This document shows, piece by piece, positions 1-11,644 of a stretch of 64,000 nucleotides of DNA. The translations under genes were made by a program, and so were the position numbers. The notes beneath the pieces were generated by a model. It made no database searches, had not been told where the DNA came from, and saw only the letters and a program-made list of their open reading frames with translations. Origin of the DNA: Pyrrhosoma nymphula. Its lineage: Eukaryota > Arthropoda > Insecta > Odonata > Coenagrionidae. Numbering within the stretch: the first letter of the stretch is position 1; the number at the start of each line of letters is the position of its first letter. The stretch is from the NCBI GenBank assembly GCA_963573305.1, contig OY754328.1, forward strand, positions 45,189,822 to 45,253,821. The letters are read 5' to 3'.

Positions 1-1898
1 GCAAACATGTGCGCCAACGACGGACAAAATGCCTACAACTCCGAAATGCAGCGACTCCTTCCAACGACTTCTGCCACGACTTCTGCCACGCCTTCAGCCG
101 CGACTTTAGCCGCGCCTTTGCCTCACCAGGTCCTGCATCGTTTATATTGCCCCTAAAGTGAGGAAGGATTAAAAAAATGCGGTCATTTTGACCAAGGCAC
201 AAAGGCTGTGATCCTGTATTCTTCGTCCGAAGCCAGAAAACAGTTCCTGGCGCTCCAATTAAAAACTGTTACCCTATCTATCACAAATCCCATTATTTCC
301 TCCCCTCCAAGGCTACCAATCGCCAATATCCTGAGCTTACCCATTCCACCTTCGTCCTTGTCGACAGACCCCCTCCTCAGCTGACTCATCTCTGAGCTCG
401 CCCTCTTTCGCTGTCGAGACGGCGACCGGGTAACACCGCGTGTGATCCTGCTGACTTTGTCATTTTTGGACTTAGAGAGAAGCTCAACTCTCGTACTTGT
501 ACATTTTAATTACTTTCCGACTGGAAACTCTCATTACGGTCGCCTGGCACTCGACCTATGGGTAAATTGCTTGTAACATGGCTGGTTCTATGTGTGAAAT
601 ATATTGATAGTTTAGTTATTGATTGATTATACTTGTGTTTCCTTCGATTTCCTCATTTGTCCCACCCGAGCTTGGAAAGAGTTTTTTTTACGGGTGTTAT
701 CGGCGAGAAAATCAACTCCCTTCTCCCGATAGCGCTTCAATCCCCAGAAAGATTGTCGGCATCGCGATATGCGCGCTGGAGTGCATCGCACGGGGGTCGA
801 GTATGGAAGAGACAGAGTGACTCCTACCACCCTCTTTCTCTCGAAACGTGACGTTATGCACGCCGAACTGAAGGAGTGATGAAGAGCGGAATGGTCGTGA
901 TGCTAGAAAAAATAATTGGGCTCGAAAGGGATTCGAACACGGGACTCTCAAAACATTTATGAGAGAGATGAAGATTGGGAGGGATGGAGATGACGTCACG
1001 GCCACCAATTCGTCATGGAGGGTGGGGGGAGGGGAGTGGGGGGAAGGGGAGAGATCTTTCATGCGGCTTTTGCTCTCTCTCTTACTTAAATTCATCGAAT
1101 CCGAATCCAAAAATAGATTCATTTGCCAACGGACGCAACTCAGAGAATGCAGGTGGATAAAATGGAAACAATTGTGGGTTTAAATATGAGGGCTCGGGCT
1201 TTTCTCTCCAAAATGGCGTCGATCTCGATTCGTGGTCCAGAAACGATGTTTCCGTGAATGCGAAAGTCAAACCTCTCTCCATGATGGCCGTGGATGATAA
1301 CGAGAGGAAGACACGCGTCGCTATACGGGTAATGTGGTGCGGTGTCAAGGAGACTCGCGTGCCCAGGGGAGGGGGGGTCAGGTAGGGCGGGGGGGGAGGA
1401 GCACTCCCCCATTCCCCTTCCAAAGACTCGGAGAGCTATGAGAGAGAGGCAGTAATTGGGGAGTGAGTGAGAATGTCTCATATCCGCGCGACGGACGAAG
1501 ACGAGAAAATGAATGCTCCTCCGGCTGACCCACTCCCCTCACATGGGGGGAGTAGATTGGGGAGGGGGGCGGAGGGGCAATGGGGATGAGGGAGATGACG
1601 GCACGTTCCCCTCCACGTCACTTGCCAAACGTAATTTGCGTGCGCGGAATAATTTTCAATTGTTTTACCGCCGAGAGCGTCGCCTTCGCTTCCCTCTGTA
1701 CGACGGTGCGCGATCTCAGTCGGTCCGCTTCGTTTTGGAGACTGGCAACGTCGCAACTCCCGACCAACACACGTCCTCTTCATCACGCCCGAGATCACTT
1801 CCCGTCACCGTGACGACGGCTCCGAGAGGGGCAGCATGGCGAACTCCCGTTCTGCCTCCACTCCTCCTCTCCACGTCTGTTCGCTCGAGAGAGCGGAG

Positions 1899-1964
1899 CG
1901 AAATGCGCCTCGAAATGCGCCTCGAAATGCGCCTCGAAATGCGCCTCGAAATGCTCCTCGAAAT
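1899..1964. repeat. 12-bp minisatellite, five units plus a half
   Basis: The unit CGAAATGCGCCT is repeated five times head to tail, with one change in the fifth copy (GCTCCT), then stops after a half unit. Because 12 is a multiple of three, every frame reads a four-residue repeat (EMRL on the plus strand, FEAH on the minus strand), so open frames across it mean nothing. Confidence 0.95.
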
Positions 1965-3444
1965 AACACCTATCGCTCAACCATGCCTCCCTTTTGCTTC
2001 CCTTTTCTACGGCCATCGCCTCGCTTCTTCATCATGATTTTTTTTATATCTTTCTAATTTAGTAGAAAGGTTATTTCAAATTTGTTTCACATAGTGTATT
2101 TTATTCCGAAATATTTTCTCGTTTTCCGAAATATTTCTCACTTAAATAAATACCCGTGATCGACTGTATTGTTCGCAACCGACCACGGGACGTGAAACAT
2201 TTTGATTTCATTTTCGTATATTTCAATTGTTACGCCAGAGCATAAAACGTATAGGCGGCGACATAGTAAAAGCCGAACAGTTGTGTATTCACCTAGATCG
2301 GTGAGCAATTTCGCAAAGAAAGCCCTCGAGCGCGCGTTGCGCTGCCCACCTGATGCTATCGCCGAGAAAACAAGAAAGCGCGCACTTCGCTGATTCGCCA
2401 TATTGGTTTGGCTCTCTCTCCCGCTTCGATTTCGTCTTCCACTGTTCATTCCTTCCACTTCTCCTTCTCGCCTCTGACCTCTGACCTAACGCGTCCGCAT
2501 TCCACACCTCTTCCATCGCTCTGCTCACGTTTTCCTCACTTTCGGAAGTCGTGGTGTATTTTTGATCACCCACCAACATGGCCGAAAAATTAAATTAATC
2601 ATGTATTTCTTCCAGACCTTTGAAGTCACATCATACCGGGAATTTTCGAATCATTAACGTATTTCAACGGCATATTATAAATTATTTTTAAAGAACGAGG
2701 AGGCATCACAATAAATCACAGTGTCGTAATTACAGGAACCTAGCCGAAGTAGGTATAATAAACCGCTATAAAAGATTCTGGCTGAATGATAAGTTTACGC
2801 TCGAACGCGTTTGCGACTCTAAGTAAGCCAAAATTGCAACAATTTATCCTAAAATAGACTTTCTCTTCTTGCATACCTAATTGACTATAATTTCACAGTG
2901 TGACCTATTCAACTTTGCTTATGCTTTGACGTTATTAGTCAATTATTTTCTTTATGGTAATCATGGAATCCTTTGAGCGGAAGATCCATCCACCTTTTGC
3001 AAAGACGCACCTTTGCCCGCCGTGGAGGATCGAAGGAGAGGTTGGAGGGATTTCGAACTTCACTCGGTTGCCGGCGCGACAGAATGGCCGCAGATGAAAC
3101 AAATGAACAAGAGCCAAGCAACATAAGCATTCTAAGGCACTGACATCAAGTATAGTTGTCAAGAAAAAGTTGTCAACGATTTAACAGAGTTCCTGCATCA
3201 TTACGACTCCTCATATTCTATATGTATGTCGTATATACCATCGTAATCAGGGCATCCTGATGACAGTGGACGATATCTTTCTCTGTGAATAGCCAAGTTC
3301 AGCAATTCAAACAGAAAGGGTATTTACGTAGGGATTGATATATTTACGTTAAAGGGCTAATGTTTTGCGAAACGTATTTTCGTACCATATTTTACATAGT
3401 GTGCCAAAAATCGTGAGAATCGCAGATGGTCGAGTAATGACGTA

Positions 3445-3461
3445 GGGGGGGGGGGGGGGGG
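3445..3461. repeat. Homopolymer run of about 17 G
   Basis: An uninterrupted G run sits at the start of a G-rich zone extending to about 3800. It could form a G-quadruplex on the plus strand. The exact length is the kind of value that assembly often gets wrong. Confidence 0.85.
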
Positions 3462-5265
3462 TGGTGCAGAGGAAGAGCGGGGCGGGGAGCAGATTGGCCG
3501 CTCCTCGACTGAGGGATGTTCCACCACCCCCAACTTCCCCCTCGATTGGTGGGCGAGGCACGCAACGCATTATCAGGAGGGGTCCTCTCCTTTGCACCCC
3601 ACCGTTAACGATCGGGGAGGGAGGGAGCTCTTGTACCGCCACCTCGATATGGAGGGGAGGGCAAATGGAGAAGGGGGAGGGAGGGGAGGATTAATGGAGA
3701 AAGGGGAGGGGATTAGTTGAGAATTCCGGGTGAATTTGAAAGAGCGGACACACGCCGTCGGCGGGAATTAAAGAGGCGACATCTAGGAGGCGTTTGGGGG
3801 GGGGAAGGCGAAGAGGACAGGACTCGCTGTGGTGCGTTCGTGTGTGTTTTGATGGTGGCGCCGTAGCACTCGTCCACCCGTGCCACATGCCAAGGAGGAG
3901 GCGAGCGCCCCGTGGTGTGTGGTCGATCGCCTCAACTGCGGAAGCGGGGAAGCCGTTATTAATTACGAAAGCGCCTGTCACCGCATGTGGCCGGACGTGC
4001 CGGACGTACGCCATAACGCGGGACTGCGAGACGACGATGAATGAGGCGAAAGACATCGAAGAGGTGGGAGAGGCGCCGCCTCATTGGATGTGGAGAGTGA
4101 GGGAACTATGGAGAATGTGCTGCAAGGACGGCTGCAAGTATGTAGTATAAGTTGCTCTCGTCTCCTGCTTTGTGACAAGTGATATGCGCGTCCCGAATTA
4201 TACCATAGACATACTACTTGGGTTAAGGGAATTGGGGAAAAAATAAAAATTCATCTGGAAATAAAGGAAAAATAATTATCGTGAGAAACATCATGTACCT
4301 GCCTTCTGATAAATTGCCGTTTACATGCCTATCAAGGCACATCATGTGAATGCATAAAACATAATTACCTACCCTGAAAATTATGTTTACCCGTCAAAAC
4401 CTAGGTTTGAAAAATTAGACTTAAGTGCGAATAAATACAATTGATAATTCCCTTTCTTTTATTGTAAAAACGTAAATTTTCCACAAATTTAAGTCGGAAA
4501 CTATTTGTTTTATTCTAACGGAGATTTATGCCGTATTGATGTCTGCTTCAGCCATCCATGAAGTTGGATTTGATTAAGTCGAACGAAGACAGTTCCATCG
4601 GATGCTATGAAGTTTCAATCAATTATTAACAGTGTGTAACCCTTGTACACGTAAAAATGAAGCTGTCTTCATTACTCTAGGTCTGAATTCGCAAGATGCT
4701 GTTCGGAATTCAAGAGAACTACCATCAGCAGTATATTTCATGCCCTGCACAGCACCGTTGTGCCTTCTTTTGTGACACAAATCTTATTTCTGGAAGACAT
4801 CACTATTCAACACCTCATTTCCGATTTTTAATGGCTGAAAAACATGCAAGAGAAAACTCTTCAAGAAAATCCTTTCATAAAAAGTCTCATTGATATCGTA
4901 ACGTTCTTCACACACTGGGAGAGCATCACATTTACGATAAGTAACAATCAACAGAGTAGCTTTGATAGATACACATTTTTTTTACGTTCTCTTCAGATGG
5001 GAAGTACATTTAGTTAGACATATAAAGTTTTAATTATTTTATCATTGTGCATTGAAAGCAAAATATGAATGGTTTACATTTATTTTCTTAATTAGATAAT
5101 TGAAAGAGTGTCACGACAGTAAAAAAAACAGCGACAGAGAATATCTCTGCTGCTGTAGTATGACGCATATGGCAGCGTAGCATATTCAGACGATCATTAT
5201 GTGGCGATGGAAACTTATTCAAACTATCTATTGATTCAACTGAATCCATCAAAAGTTGAACTCAC

Positions 5266-5373
5266 CTGGATCCTTGCTTCGTTGAGCTTCGTGGTCCGGG
5301 CAAGCTCCTCCCGACAGTAAATGTCCGGATAATGGGATTTGGCGAAGGCCGCCTCTAGCTCTGCTAACTGCTC
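5266..5373 (-). CDS. Prop: Homeobox gene, internal exon (homeodomain residues 11-46), Prop/unc-42-like
   Basis: This 108-bp exon is read on the minus strand in phase 0 and gives 36 residues starting EQLAELEAAF and ending KLNEARIQ. These are residues 11-46 of a Paired-class homeodomain: L16 and F20 of helix 1, the YPDIY stretch at 25-29, REELA at 31-35, and EARIQ at 42-46. The left border is CAG followed by gtgagt (donor); the right border is preceded by a pyrimidine-rich tract and CAG (acceptor). Splitting between 46 and 47 is the conserved Paired-class intron position. A DNA-binding transcription factor of the nucleus is implied. The combination RRRHRTTF (previous exon), YPDIY, AR-T-L and EARIQ matches the Prop/unc-42 family better than aristaless, Phox2, Prrx, otp or Repo as I remember them. 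The class is very secure; the family is inference. The next exon, with the recognition helix residues 47-60, is outside the window. Confidence 0.92.
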
Positions 5374-5973
5374 CTGTCGCAGGATTGAAAAGAAAGATTA
5401 AACGAAGTAGAAATATTATTGCCATCGGGGGATGCCATGTCGCCACGTGCCAAGACCGGAATGTCAAGCGCATGACATCCGATGACCTTAGAGCAACAAG
5501 TGAGGGCAACGTCGCCAATGGCAACTCAAAGGAAGACGGCAACGTATCCGAGTGGTCAATTGAGGAGAAATAAACTGATTGGGAGTATATACATATATAT
5601 ATTTATTGATAAGGCGGGGTGAATTTCAGAATTGGAACCTGCGTACAACTTCTGGAGTTGATGAATGACATGTGATTACAAGCATTTTCTACCAACGCAA
5701 TTACTTCCTGATGGAGCTATTGCGATGCAATGATATTATCCAGCGCAATTTGCAGTTGCCGTGAAAACGATGAATATTGGTTGACCCCTTCCGATGGAAG
5801 AGATATAAAACCTGTTTACGCAGTGCGTATGATATGCATTACCATCCAGCACTCACTCACGACTAAAACTTATGAACACTGAGGGGAGGACATTTTACTG
5901 CACTAGAATTAAATTATCACAAGAAAAAAGAAAAAAATACTTTCTAAATTTCCGCACTAAGTTTATCTTAACG

Positions 5974-6012
5974 GACCTAGGTTTCGACAAGTGCTGCCAT
6001 TGTCAAGATCAG
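5974..6012 (-). ncRNA. Hammerhead-like motif, degenerate core (copy A)
   Basis: Read on the minus strand: CTGATC (6012-6007), TT, a GACAA/TTGTC hairpin with a 9-base loop, GAA, the palindrome ACCTAGGT, then C. The layout is that of a hammerhead with a dimer-type stem III, but the conserved G8 and A9 are changed to C and T, so this copy should not cleave. Downstream it has GCGGAAATTT, resembling the tail of copies B and C. Confidence 0.5.
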
Positions 6013-6037
6013 ATCAATGGCAACACTTGCTGAAATA

Positions 6038-6786
6038 TTTATTTATTTATTACACTGATACTGCAATTAGACATTGTCTGGGGGCAATATATCATTAGTT
6101 TTGGTTGAAATAAAATTAATAACAAGGTTTAAAAAATACATATACCTATATACAACATCAAACACTCCTCTCGTTTTTTATGAGTAATATTTTTTTTTAA
6201 TATTTACATTTCTTGGTAAAGGTTTTGTGAGTTCTTCTGGTAATTCATTCCATTCCAGGACCCCACGGTTTAAGACGGAGTATTTGGCAGCATTCGTTTT
6301 TTGCCTCCTTAATTTTAGTTTCAGCGGGTGGTCATTTTTTACCCAAAACATTTTGTGTTTCCAGCCTCTTCTCCAATTCCAACCAGGCTGGATGTTTTGA
6401 GTAGCATTTAAACATTCCCAATAACCTATTTACTTTCCTTCTATCTAGCAGTGGTCTCCACTCCAATTCTTCTAACATGCTGCTAACACTATCGGTAGTT
6501 TTTTGTCTCCCCAAAACGTACCTTGCTGCCTTCCTTTGGACCTTTTCCAAGCTCTTTGCCTTTCCTTTATCATGGGGATCCCAAACATACGTGGTATACT
6601 CAAGCATTGGCCTAACGGTAGTGAAATATGCCAGCTCTTTTACCTTTTTCGGGCATTTTTTTATGTTCCTCATCACGTAGTGGAGGTTTTTAAATGCTCT
6701 CCCAGCTATCTTTTCTATGTGGGGCCCACATCCCAGATCCTTTGTTAACATGACGCCGAGGTATTTACAACTATCTGACTTAGCTG
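6038..6786 (-). mobile_element. LINE fragment (CR1/Jockey-like), C-terminal part of the reverse transcriptase ORF
   Basis: The minus strand encodes about 140 residues of the RT thumb/C-terminal region, with the family-typical order YLGV, IEKIAGRAFKNL, KKVKELAYFTTVRPMLEY, VWDPH and LEKVQRKAARYV. A frameshift near 6340-6350 moves the rest to another frame, where HPLKLKLRRQK and EWNELPEELTKPLP follow, the usual end of such ORFs. The 3' end carries an AAAT-type microsatellite (6040-6053), as CR1/L2-type LINEs often do. The 5' end stops at about 6786 against a short tandem repeat of TGATAGC units (6781-6830). It is a dead, 5'-truncated insertion inside the homeobox intron. The exact clade is uncertain. 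Confidence 0.9.
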
Positions 6787-9766
6787 ATAGTCTGATAGCT
6801 GATAGTCTGATAGCTGATACTCTGATATAGGTCGGTTAAAATAACTTAAAGTGGAATTTTACAAAGTATGTTTTTCTTTTGATAATGTTATCAGTCACTC
6901 ATTTCCACAAGTTGTCGCCTGCTACTTTAAACTTTATGGGATCGAATAAATTGGTGGAATATCCACATTTCGAGGTCAATGGTCTTTCGAGGTCTCTGTT
7001 GCGCGACATCATCCGACATTTCTGGGAAATACTAGGATCACTATTTTTTTTGGCGCTAATTAAAATAGCCCTCAAATTGGGAGCCAATAGAATGTGTGCG
7101 TACTTGCAGCATTAAAACATGAAATTATTTGTTTTAACTAGAGGAAGTTATCCGAGTACATTAAACGTGGAGAATATAACATTGACACTGGTGCTAATGG
7201 AACAATTAAATCCTCCAATATGGTGCACGAAGTGCATACTGCTGGTGAAAATGAATAGGAAAAGTCGAAAATCGATTATTAAATAATACGTAATATATTG
7301 GGCTGGGAAAAATAAATGTCATATATTTTAAGGATATATTAGATAACCTCGAGTGTAGGCTTAGCAGCTATAGAAAAAAATACTTTTTCAATATCCACAT
7401 GCCCGCGCTGGTCCATAAATGATCCAGCATCACTCCACTTTGTTGGACCCTGATGGAAATTGCATCTCCATTGGATTGTTGGAACATTTAGCCTTGACTT
7501 TATCCCAGTATAGGTCCCCCCTCAGATTTCAACACATTAAAATCTAGTGCAATGCAGTGCTGCCATGGAACCACGCGGGGGAACGCCCAGAAGCTCTTAC
7601 GCCTTATTCCACACCATTGGAGAAGTCTTGAACAATGAACGTTGAATTCAAGACGTCTCGAACGCTGAAAGTCCGCATTCAAGGCCATTCGAAACGGCCT
7701 TTAAATGGTTCGAGAATACTTGAATTGACTTGAACGGTCTTTCACACTCTCATATACAGCTCGAGTTACTTCTACCGCGGTTTTCAAAGAAATCAAAGAC
7801 TATCGGAAAGTGCATGGAGTACCTACTAGAGTCGCAAAGTGTACTCATGTGTTAGAGATTATTGAATAATTAGAAATGTTCTTGTAAGCACTACAGTTTA
7901 CTATATATCTTAAGACTTGTTGGTGAATTAAATATTCAGTTCATTTGCGCAGTTGTCGTAAACATTCTTGTTTTGATTCTAAAAACGCGTATTGATGAAG
8001 CGAATATTACAATAGTGGCAATTTCATTGTAGTATATCATCATTGGCATTGCAATTAGAGGCTCCATGAAGATATCTTCGTAGAATTTGGAACACGGACA
8101 GTGGAAAAATGACGAAGGCATGCATCAAGCACATTTATTACAGTACCATCTCAAACTGAAGACGAGGGATCCCGAATAATACGACTGAAGTCGTCCAGAC
8201 GAGGTTTACCTACAAAAAAGTCCGAAACTGAATATAGAAATAATTTTTTGGTAAGACTCACCTACACTATCTGTGAAAGTATTTTATATCTCGAGTTAAA
8301 AAATATTAAGAATATAAATAAACGGCGAACTAAAAGTTCTTTCATTGAACATCGAATCGCCAACCTCATCGATGACTGACGTGGATGCTGACCTCTAGAG
8401 ACTACGACCCTCTACAATTATTATTACGGAGAAAAAATGTCTTGTATTTAGAACTCATGAAATGATCTCTTGTAGGCTTGCGTGCTTGTCTCCAGTTTCA
8501 ATCATTTTGGTGAAAATAATATTTATATTATTTCTTAGGCTCTTATTTTTACGCAAAAACAATTATTATTTAATGACATTTCTCCAGCCAGGACTCATAT
8601 TTTTGGAGGAAACTAGACAAGGAATCGTAAATTATCATAAATACTTAGACGGTGTCCCCTTCTCGATTGGAAAGTCTATGAAGGAAATTCTAATTATGCC
8701 AAAAATTGGCTCTTCATTAATATTAAGCACGGTAGCAACGATTTACAGATATGCAGGTGCTATAATTGTAGGCCAATATACCGTAATGAATGTTATAAGA
8801 AAATACGCGATGAGGCATTTTTTATGTATTCCCCCATTTTTTGCCACAATTTCCCCTCTTTGGACATGTTTCCCCTCTTTGGTGGACTTCGCCGGAGGAC
8901 TTTGGGTCCGATTTATAGTCGGCACTTTAGGCCAGGGGCGTATTTACGGGTGGGGGACGAACGGGACCGGGACCCCCCCAGATCTAAAAATTAGTTAAGT
9001 ACAACGTGAAAAAAGATGTATAGTCCATAGTTGAATCTAAGAAATATTCAAAGTCATAATACCAACCGATTACTGAAGGTACAAACGTATCATTCTGAGT
9101 ACATGTCTCGAATAATATTAGTTTTCAATGTTAAGACAGTTATTGCAGTGAGCTGATGAACCTGTAACATAAACTCCCCTTCGTAGATACATTGGACTGA
9201 CCCGGTACCACGGTCCGCGCTGGACAGCTGATAGGGCACCGCATGCGCGGTCTGCTCTCTTATAGTTTTTTTTCGTTCGGCGGGGTGAGAGTTTAGTTTC
9301 TAGCCAACTTGTTTCAGCGCTATGGAAAAAAAGCGTAATTCCCGTTAAGATATGTTGAGCTAGAGACTGTCTCTTTACGGGAAGATTTTCTACAATTTGT
9401 GCCTATAAATGACTTGACTGGCATAGGAATAAGTGATGTGATTATGGGAAAACTAAGAGAAATCGGTGTTAACACAACCTATTTTTATGGGCAAGGTTAT
9501 AACTAAGGGCCTCTGCAGTGAGCGGCGTGTACAATGGCGTTCAGAAATTCGTGAAAAACGAATCTCCTAATTCCTTTTATGTTCATTGCAGCAGCTGCAC
9601 TAACTCAACTTAGCCATTTATGATTCTTGTTCTTAAACGTTTATGGGCACTGTAGGAAATGTTCACGATTTTTTTAACACGCCGAAGTGCCAAGCGGATT
9701 TAACCAAGGTCTCTGAAAACTGTTCCAAAAAACTTAAGCAGTTGAGTTAAGCAAACAACAGGTCTC

Positions 9767-9797
9767 CTGATGATGGTGTTGTACACCGAAACCGGTC
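9767..9797 (+). ncRNA. Hammerhead-like ribozyme motif with intact core (copy B)
   Basis: Core CTGATGA (9767-9773), one unpaired T, stem II GGTGT/ACACC with loop TGT, GAA (9788-9790), palindrome ACCGGT (9791-9796) and cleavage-position C (9797). Stem I can start with CTC (9764-9766) pairing GAG (9798-9800). All conserved hammerhead core bases are present; the single T between A9 and stem II is non-standard. The palindromic stem III is of the kind that works as a dimer. A GTGGAAAATT tail follows at 9816-9825. The motif and pairing are seen; activity is inference. Confidence 0.6.
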
Positions 9798-10712
9798 GAG
9801 TAAAACCTTATTCTTGTGGAAAATTGCCAGTCTTTTTCTTTCATTATGATATTCCACCAAATCAAGCCTGAAACGACTACTTTTATGCGATTATAAAACT
9901 AACAAACCCAATACCAGAAACACGATTATTAAACTTAGATCAGATACAACAAATGACTCTTAAATGAAATTTTAAAATAAACAAAACCAAACTCCTTTTA
10001 CTATATTTACCAAAAAATAAAAAAAAATAAAACAAATATCGAAAGTTATTGACGTATCTCGTTATTAATTACTTAAAAACTACGCTACGTATTTGTAAAA
10101 TTAAGAGACAAGAAGACAAAACCTAATCTTAGAACAAAAATACTTAAACTTTGCACCGTACTACGTTAAAAGAAAGAGATTCAACCTAAAAGAACACCGT
10201 GAATGCCCCAATTTCCCTAAGGACGAAGAATTTTTTTTTAACAATACTTCTCTGGGGAACAAGACCGCCTACCTGCGGAAAACGGATTTTATTTTTAGGC
10301 GAATTTCGCGAAAAATAGTGCGATATTTTTTTGTGTTTTTCTTAGAGAGAGGAGATCTTTTTCTTCATAATGAGGCTATATTAATTAACGTTCGTGGAAA
10401 TGGATTCTTCGCTCAAACAACAGAGTGCGCCACAATTAGTTTACAGTATGAGTGCGCTCTTTCTTGCCGTGTGGCAGGAGGTGCGACGTTGCCAAGTGCA
10501 GTCGGAAAATGAACACGGTTCTATCCAGTATATACTGAATGTATCTACGTCTAAAAGTACTCCAATACCAGTAATATTATTCCCGAAAGTTACTGCCTTA
10601 AATTTCACCACGGAGTTGGAAATGGTTGTCAGCGTTACGTAGATGTGCAGAGCGCGCGGAGCGTGAGTTTGGCATCAGCGTTCACCATAAGGCCCATCGC
10701 ACTGTCAAATAA

Positions 10713-11285
10713 AGGGCCATTCAAGTATTACGTAAGGTGATTTTGGCAACTTTTTTACCCCTCTCCTCCCCCATGTAAGACAACGTAAGATTTCATGAAC
10801 CCCTCCCCTCCCAATCTTACGTAAGTTGTCATACAATTTAGCAACCATCCACGTATATTGGCGATTCCATGTCCAAGTGTGCAAAACTTGACCTTGCCAC
10901 CCTCTGTTTTAAAATGTCTTTTACAGTATCATAGGCCCTTTTGAGAAAAGTAGAAATATGAATTTTTAGTCAGATATTGATAACTATTTTCGATATTTCG
11001 CAAAACACTACATCTTCACAAATGCGATGCCGGCAAACAAATGAAATCAAGAAGTTGATTATAACCTTTTTCTATAGTTTATCATAAATTCAGGGGCGTA
11101 CTACCGCAGCAGCAGCAGCAGCGGTAATCTTACAAAGTAAGATTTTTCGGCTGACGATAATTTAACAAGTTGATTCTTATGTAAGGTTGTCTCGGACCCC
11201 CTCACTTCCCCCACGTGAGACAAAGTAAGAAAAGCTCAAACTGCCATCCCTCCCAAAACGTCTTACGTAAAACTTGAATGGCTCT
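10713..11285. mobile_element. Harbinger-type MITE, 573 bp, with TAA target duplication
   Basis: Terminal inverted repeats of 24 bp begin AGGGCCATTCAAGTATTACG on the left and AGAGCCATTCAAGTTTTACG on the right (read from the minus strand). They are flanked by TAA at 10710-10712 and 11286-11288. A 3-bp TWA duplication is the hallmark of PIF/Harbinger elements. There is no transposase ORF, so it is non-autonomous. The interior is built of repeated CTTACGTAAG-like half-palindromes and contains a short CAG run (11105-11122). It lies in the homeobox intron, 180 bp from an exon. Confidence 0.85.
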
Positions 11286-11465
11286 TAACTCCGTGGGACG
11301 CTCTATCGCTTAAAGAAATACGAGGAGCCTGATGCGATCACTTGTGGCGCTAGAACAACCGTCAGGCACGCACGTAGTAGATATTTAATACACACACATT
11401 ACATATGCACACAACACACACACATCTCCATAATAATAATAATAGCTCCTTCCTTCTTCCCTCAC

Positions 11466-11644
11466 CTGCGTGAACGTGGTGCGGTGTCTCCGGCGAGCGG
11501 GCGTGGGGCAGGAGGAGGTGGTGGGTGCGTGGTGTCCGGCGTGGGCCGGGGGCGAAGGGCCCCCGCCGCCCCCGCCTCCGCTGCTCACGAGGGTCGGCGG
11601 CGCTCCCGGGTCCGGCTTCAACTTCTTGAAGGCGCCCTCCACGC
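11466..11644 (-). CDS. Prop: Homeobox gene exon ending with homeodomain residues 1-10, Prop/unc-42-like
   Basis: A 179-bp exon on the minus strand. It starts after a pyrimidine-rich acceptor ending cttcag and ends in CAG followed by gtgaggg. It opens with two bases (GC) of a split codon and encodes 59 complete codons: VEGAFKKLKPDPG, a seven-glycine run, a Ser/Pro/His-rich linker, then RRRHRTTFTQ, which is the N-terminal arm and first residues of a Paired-class homeodomain. Joined to the exon at 5266-5373 the frame continues without a break. The basic arm contacts the DNA minor groove in this family. The N-terminal side is low-complexity, as usual for such factors. The exon is GC-rich against its AT-rich surroundings, which fits real coding sequence. 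Confidence 0.9.

Larger units (their letters stand above)
1..5265. other. Intron / spacer left of the homeobox exon, no gene recognised
   Basis: No exon or transposon protein could be recognised here on either strand. Because the homeobox exon at 5266-5373 ends in a splice donor pointing left, most of this stretch should be intron of that gene; the exon with homeodomain residues 47-60 was looked for and not seen. The part from about 840 to 4160 is unusually rich in GA/CT and G runs and in long chance ORFs on both strands, typical of skewed composition rather than coding. A B-box-like GTTCGAATCCC on the minus strand near 928-940 hints at a worn tRNA-derived SINE. Confidence 0.5.
5374..11465 (-). 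other. Homeobox intron of 6.1 kb splitting the homeodomain at residue 10/11
   Basis: The donor gtgaggg at 11465 and acceptor cctgcgacag at 5374 bound this intron. It carries a LINE fragment, two hammerhead-like motifs and a Harbinger-type MITE, listed separately. Between them, 6787-9766 and 9826-10709 hold nothing I can name. An ORF of 178 codons at 8462-8998 lies in AT-rich sequence and runs at its end into a repeat-like GGGGCGTATTTACGGG stretch; I consider it chance. Confidence 0.8.

Noticed and set aside
910..955. B-box-like GTTCGAATCCC on the minus strand as a tRNA or SINE
   Set aside because: No A-box or foldable arms could be placed around it.
712..2037. Cluster of long overlapping ORFs at the left end
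   Set aside because: GA/CT-skewed low-complexity sequence and a 12-bp minisatellite explain the lack of stops; no domain or splice pattern.
3251..3300. CTGATGACAGTGGACG as another hammerhead copy
   Set aside because: There is no GAA box or palindrome at the required distance.
8462..8998. 178-codon plus-strand ORF, long for this window
   Set aside because: Rich in hydrophobic residues from AT-rich DNA, no domain, and its last 20 codons run through a GC-rich repeat-like block; no splice or second copy supports it.
11105..11122. CAG repeat as a coding polyglutamine tract
   Set aside because: It lies inside the 573-bp MITE in an intron, with no open frame of useful length.
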